Below are positions 16,679 through 21,014 of a stretch of DNA of 21,014 nucleotides, in pieces. The notes beneath the pieces are model-generated. The model was not told where the DNA came from and ran no database searches. It saw only the letters and a list, made by a program, of their open reading frames with translations. Numbering within the stretch: position 1 is the stretch's first letter; every line of letters begins with the position of its first letter. The stretch comes from Oehlia diaphana (taxonomy: Eukaryota > Glomeromycota > Glomeromycetes > Glomerales > Glomeraceae). The position numbers were made by a program, and so were the translations under genes. Location of the stretch: positions 7,267 through 28,280 of the forward strand of contig QZLH01001452.1 in NCBI GenBank assembly GCA_003833135.1, read 5' to 3'.

Positions 16679-16989
16679 GATGTAGATATGCCTGCAAACA
16701 TGAAAATCGAGAGTTAAAAACAAGGTTCAAAAATAAATTAGCTTTCAGTAAAATAGATAAAGACCTTTTTGGATACGTTAGATCAAAAGGTAGAGAAATT
16801 TCCTTGATTTTCATTTGTTCCTAGGATGATAAAAGAGTTTGTAGTTGGGTTGGCAAAAGAAAGTTTAACAAGACATTTTGGTTATGTGCCTCATATATAT
16901 ATGTTTCCATAAATTACTCTTGACAAGCTGTGAGTCAGTAATTTAAATTCTGACCTCTTGATCAAATACAAAAATAATTTTATCAATCG
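16679..16989. other. Upstream region of the CRN gene
   Basis: No gene is seen. This would hold the promoter of the minus-strand CRN gene, but no TATA box or other element stands out from the A+T-rich background. Confidence 0.4.
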
Positions 16990-18295
16990 AAAATCAGCCA
17001 CGTGTTACAATCACATGTCAAACAAGTAAAAATCGCCAAAAAATTGAATAGCCAATTTTTGGCTATTTTTGTCCAATTTTTGGCTTTATTTGTCTGATTT
17101 TTGGTGATTTTATGGTGCGAAAAGCAAACAATCAGACATTCTGATAAAAAAATCGGAATATCAATTCTTAAATTGCATATATAAATCGGCAAAAATCAGA
17201 CTGCCAATTTTTAGTTATATTTGTCCGATTTGTGGCTTTTTACAGTCAATTTTATAAATCAATATTACAATTTCAGTTCATATAAAAATTACACATAAAC
17301 TATGGAATTTGTATATTTTTATTAAAAAATTATGCTTTATTAAGTAAAAATTAATCAATAAATAATTAAATTTTAAACAAAATATATTTACTGTCAGTAA
17401 GAACGCGCAATATAGTACTATTATAAAAAATATAAATCTCTTCACAAGTATTAACTGTACTTTTATGAAAATTGATTTACTTAGGCCAAAGTACTCAAAA
17501 TATGCTCTAAAGTGATAAAAAATAAAATTCGTGAGTGAGTACCATTGTGAAAAATGTAAATAAATCCACAAGTATTAATAGTACCTTCATGAAAATCGAT
17601 ATCCAAGTAGAATTTGATCCGCTGAACAACATTTAATTAATAAAGAAAGTTGATTTACTTTGACTAAAGTGCTCAAAATACGTTCTGAATTGATAAAATG
17701 GAAAAAAATAAAATTCGTGAATGAGTGCCGTTGTGAAAAATGTAAATATATCCAAAAGTAATAACTGTACTTTCATGAAAGTTAATATCTTAACAGTTTA
17801 GGACCTGCTGAACTACTTTTAATTAATAAAGCAAGTCATTTACTTTAGCCAAAATGCTCAAACTATGCTTTAAAACATATGTAAATAAACTGTAATATTT
17901 ATTTGTTTACATTATTTTATATTATAAGTTATTTAATTTAAACATGTTTATATTTAAGGCAAAAGTAAAATTTTATTTTATAAAGTACTTCAGTTAGAAA
18001 GTATTTTAATGTTTTTGTAAATGAAAGATAAAAAAATAGTTAAAATAAAAAAATAAAATAAAAATTCTAATAAATAAATAAAAAACTGTAACACATAATA
18101 ATCAACATATTGCATAAATCAGAAATCCTATTTAAAAATTGGAAATGTTATTAAAAATAGCTAAAAATTGGCAATTTGTACTGAATATCCAAAAATTGGC
18201 AATTCTATACTAAAATAGCCAAAATCAGAAATCCTATTTTAAAATAGATAAATCTGATTTTTTTTCATTTGACCTGTGACTGTTACATGAGAATA
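16990..18295. mobile_element. 1.3 kb foldback-like element
   Basis: The ends are imperfect inverted repeats: CACGTGTTACAATCACATGT near 17000 faces ACCTGTGACTGTTACATG near 18272-18289. Inside each end lie several copies of (G)CCAATTTTTGGC-type words in inverted orientation (17045-17110 and 17190-17245 against 18130-18250). AAAATAAT lies just outside both ends (16971-16978 and about 18298-18305), a possible 8-bp duplication although some 20 bp from the repeat. The interior is a tandem repeat. No transposase is present. Confidence 0.5.
17400..17880. repeat. Tandem repeat of about 180 bp, 2.5 to 3 units
   Basis: The words TTGATTTACTT...AAAGT(A/G)CTCAAAATA, ATAAAATTCGTGA(G/A)TGAGT and TTGTGAAAAATGTAAATA recur with offsets of about 178 and 185 bp (starts 17472, 17650 and 17835). 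A partial unit precedes the first. Divergence is moderate. Confidence 0.75.
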
Positions 18296-18723
18296 CCAAA
18301 ATAATGTTCAACCACATGAATATTTCGGTTGTAGCTGTGCATTTGCAAGGAAGCAACTCAGAGTTTACAAAACTAATATCTATGTTTTTTTTGTTCAGAA
18401 ATCTTGAGGACCTTATTAAGTAAACTTTCGGTGAGTTTTATTAAGGCCAATATTATTAACTTATTTCTGATTCTTCTACTGATGACCATATTGTTAGGAC
18501 AAATGAAATCAGATTAGAAATAATGTTGGAATATTATATTAGTATGATTAGATTAATGAACACCGGTAAGCATTAGTATAGAGGTTCCATTTCACTTTGT
18601 AAAACAAATCTATGTATCATTGAACCATGTAATTTATTTCCTGTATTAATAAAGCTACATTTAATAGTGTAATTCTGATGAGAATATTTTCTGTCTATAT
18701 CATAAAAAAAGATATTATTGAAT
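18296..18723. other. Spacer upstream of the coiled-coil family gene
   Basis: There is a 36-codon open frame from ATG 18316 (MNISVVAVHLQG...) but nothing supports it as a gene. A T-rich tract ending in CAG near 18390-18397 could be a splice acceptor. The region probably holds the 5' part or promoter of the gene starting at 18724. Confidence 0.35.
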
Positions 18724-19125
18724 ATGCAATCCATTGATTCATTAAAAGAATTGAATGCCAAGCTTTTAGCTGAGATTGCCAAGCTTAAAAAGAAGAACGA
18801 TAAGTTTCCTGTACTTGAAAAGAAATTTGCTAAAGTTGAGGCTGAGAATGCGAGGTTGAAGTAAATTATTAAAGAGAATGCAAGGCGTGATTCTGAGAAT
18901 GCTGAACTCAAGTCTAGAATTGGAGAGTTTGAGGCTAGACTTGCATTATTAGAACAGGGTTCAGCAGTGGATGGGATGGCATTATCATTTGGTCAGACAT
19001 AAAATGATAAAGAAGCATTGCCAGTGGTGATGGTACCAACTGTTGATGTACCTGATTCTGTAATAGACTAACTCAATAATGAAGTAGGACAAGCACCTAG
19101 TGACCTTGATAGTAATAATGAGGAA

Positions 19126-19419
19126 ATGGTCGATTTTTTGGATGAGGCGTATAAGAAAGGCATTAGCAATAAGATTAGAGAGAGTAAGTGGGAAAAGAAG
19201 CAGAGAGATCAAGAGGCACTTGTAATTTCTCAGGATGTGACTAAAATTCCTGAGGTCACAGATATGTTAACTTCAGAGCAAGACGAGCAAGACTTATCAC
19301 AATCTTATGAGGCTAGTTCTGAGAGCATAAGATCAACATCTTGCATCTTATCAAAGCAATCGCAAGTTAATGCAACCAAATTAGCATGTAATCTTGAAAA
19401 CCGTGAAGATTCTTCATGA
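19126..19419 (+). pseudogene. Acidic middle piece of the coiled-coil family gene
   Basis: A 97-codon open piece in the same frame as ATG 18724. It carries FLDEAYKKGISNKIRESKWE and a Gln/Ser/Glu-rich low-complexity stretch. It ends at TGA 19417-19419 and the frame continues beyond it from 19435 to TGA 19654. It is listed because it is one of the longer pieces and may be annotated as a separate small gene. Confidence 0.55.
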
Positions 19420-19924
19420 TCAGAGTCATGTGACATGGAGGAACTTAAATTCGATCAGCATGATAAAGTTATTGCCAAGTTGGATAAAAATATAATTGTG
19501 GAACAGGAGTTAAAGCAACAGTTATCATCATCTGCACATATATCTACGTCAGATCAAACTTCAGAAGAACAGGATCCATCTTCAGATACCGCACAAAATA
19601 TAGTTTGCATGTTCAGGAAAGCTAATAAGCTTGGTCAAGAAGCAATTTTATACTGATACTGCTTTATAGAAAAATATGACAAAAGGATTGATAACCTTGT
19701 TGCTGGTGGAGTTAAGAAAAAACTGCAATATCTATGGTATATCAAGAAATCAAACAACTTTTACCTGATATAACAGATGTGAATTTACGTCAAAAATCCT
19801 TAGAGCTAGAAAATTATATAAATTATTCAATACATTAGGAATAGAGAAAATTAAACAGGTCTCTTATAGTGCAGATGCTATTTTAAGCCTCAGTTACCTA
19901 CAAATACAAAATATTATAGTTCAT

Positions 19925-20293
19925 GTGAATTCAGTGACAAGTTCACACGATGAAACTGTGAAGATTCTCCATGATTGGAGTCATATGACTTCAAAAATTA
20001 ATCCATATATTCCTCCAAAAGCTGAGGTAAGCACATTAGCAATTGTATTATCTGCATCCCAATCTAAACCAACTTATGACCGATCCTATTTTCACAACAA
20101 AACATTAGATCAATATCCTAATTTGTACAGAGAATTTAGTAGTGAAAATTTTGATTATTATGGCATTACTGATGAGACATCATGCCCATTATGCAAGTTA
20201 GATCATAATGATGAGAAAGGTATAGATGGTAGATATGAAGCCGGATCCTATTTTATTAAATGTGAACAGTGTGAAATTGAGATAGTTGCATAA
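19925..20293 (+). pseudogene. First zinc-ribbon piece of the coiled-coil family gene
   Basis: A 122-codon open piece. Residues 54-72 (SYFHNKTLDQYPNLYREFS) and 76-86 (FDYYGITDETS) are the most family-typical stretch. Cys87-x2-Cys90 and Cys113-x2-Cys116 with a 22-residue loop form a possible zinc ribbon. The codon at 19925 is not ATG, and the frame enters from upstream (ILRARKLYKLFNTLGIEKIK from about 19797), so this is not an independent gene. Confidence 0.65.
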
Positions 20294-20415
20294 ATTGGAT
20301 CTCTCTGAGACTGCTCTATATTTGCTTATGCTTCATTGTGATATTTTTTAGAGCTAATTTATGCCAACTATTATCTACTGTAATTTAAATTGATTCACAA
20401 TCATATAAAATTAAG

Positions 20416-20889
20416 ATGTTCAAGTCTGACAAAATATTAACCCCCGAGTATCTGGATTGGAATGCCAAATTAAGTGGGTTACCAAGCATTTTGACAGATA
20501 AGATTCATTCCAACCTATACAAAAAATATAAAAAAGAAACTGGATGTGAGCTATGGCAATTATCAGAAGCCCGCCTTCTCATAAATTCAAAGCCAGAAAA
20601 CAAAGTATCCTATTTATCTTTTTCTGAGCAATGTGAAAAAAAAGGGCCTATCACCTTCGAAGTTAAACCTGATTCAGAGTTAATTATCAAATCTGTGTTA
20701 AAGCATTTCACATACTTGAAATTCTGAAATAATTTTAGAGGGATTGATAATTATAATTTTGCATTTGCTCAGCCGTGGAATTTACCATGTTTTATTTGCG
20801 ATGGAAAACATGGGAATTATGGATTACATGGTGAATGGTATAGGAATAGAACAGAATATTGTTTTACCTGCAACACTTCAACCCTATAA
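20416..20889 (+). pseudogene. C-terminal piece with a second zinc ribbon
   Basis: ATG 20416 opens 103 codons (ILTPEYLDWNAKLSGLP, ELWQLSEARLL, SVLKHFTYLKF) ending at TGA 20725-20727. The same frame continues with NNFRGIDNYNF and CFIC...CFTC to TAA 20887-20889. The TGA sits where an Arg is likely in the family. The 122 bp between 20293 and 20416 show no coding resemblance and could be an intron or decayed sequence. Confidence 0.6.
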
Positions 20890-21014
20890 AAAGTAATTGT
20901 TCATTATTTGTACAGATTTTATACGTTTTCATATGGAATATGTACAGAATTTGTAGTGATGTATATATTAAGATAATTTATTATATACATTTATTAGAAG
21001 AATTGTACGAAATA
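20890..21014. repeat. TTGTAC-type motifs at right edge
   Basis: TTGTACAGATTTT, TGTACAGAATTTGT and TTGTACGAAAT occur within 125 bp, like the motifs at 1-110 and 852-1013. No gene is seen. Confidence 0.35.

Larger units (their letters stand above)
18724..20889 (+). pseudogene. Coiled-coil / zinc-ribbon lineage-specific protein (broken)
   Basis: Starting at ATG 18724, a Leu/Lys/Glu heptad region (LKELNAKLLAEIAKLKKKND...) forms an N-terminal coiled coil. An acidic region follows with VDFLDEAYKKGISNKIRE, then KANKLGQEAIL, a conserved core IEKIKQVSYSADAI, then YFHNKTLDQYPNLYREFSSE and CPLC...CEQC (20183-20274), and a final CFIC...CFTC ribbon (20791-20877). I recognise this order from a large gene family of arbuscular mycorrhizal fungi, function unknown. 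Stops are at 18862, 19000, 19069, 19417, 19654, 20291 and 20725. Frame changes lie near 19723 and 19797. The C-terminal part after 20416 may be a separate exon. It is unlikely to make a full protein. Confidence 0.75.

Noticed and set aside
16482..16685. Plus-strand 67-codon frame
   Set aside because: Antisense to the CRN header half and partly in the MITE.
17278..17571. Minus-strand 97-codon frame
   Set aside because: It lies in the tandem repeat of the 1.3 kb element and has hydrophobic low-complexity content.
18573..18911. Minus-strand 112-codon frame, also 18985-19212
   Set aside because: Antisense shadows of the coiled-coil family gene, whose plus-strand heptads and family motifs are clear.

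Overview
The window looks like nuclear DNA of an arbuscular mycorrhizal fungus (Glomeromycotina), most likely Rhizophagus or a close relative. This rests on extreme A+T richness with many homopolymers, short GT-AG introns, a Crinkler (CRN) type NTPase-nuclease gene, a fungal-type Helitron with an RPA-like companion, and a coiled-coil/zinc-ribbon family that I recognise only from that lineage. It is an accessory, transposon-filled region. I see no intact housekeeping gene, rRNA or complete tRNA.

Layout. 1-3.2 kb is gene-poor A+T-rich DNA with short repeats. 3.2-9.45 kb, plus strand, is a decayed Helitron: an RPA-like OB-fold gene (3239-4825) followed by a Rep/helicase gene (5339-9442) holding a zinc-finger-like segment, the HUH and tyrosine Rep motifs and a PIF1-type helicase, all broken by stops and frameshifts. 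9.45-10.5 kb is non-coding, with a weak candidate Helitron 3' end. 10.5-12.28 kb, minus strand, is the body of a CRN gene (482-codon NTPase-nuclease segment) plus the second half of its ubiquitin-like header. 12289-16501 is one large insertion with hAT-like ends. 16502-16678, minus strand, holds the missing first half of the CRN header. 17.0-18.3 kb is a foldback-like repeat. 18.7-20.9 kb, plus strand, is a decayed member of the coiled-coil/zinc-ribbon family.

The most interesting structure is the 4.2 kb insertion that splits the CRN header. It is flanked by a perfect 8-bp repeat (TTTGGTAG). It has a partial copy of a 246-bp hAT-like MITE at its left end and a complete copy in the same orientation at its right end. 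The inner flank of the right copy is a different, hAT-compatible octamer (TTTAAAAT). This is what is expected if two MITEs mobilised the DNA between them as a composite transposon. Homologous integration of a circle, or misassembly at the N at 12401, are the alternatives. The carried DNA contains two foldback elements, a decayed pogo/Tigger transposase remnant and a triplicated hairpin repeat.

Most stops in the broken genes look like C-to-T or G-to-A changes, which suggests methylation-driven decay. Family assignments come from motif recognition without a database search. Ancestral codons and exact breakpoints are inference.
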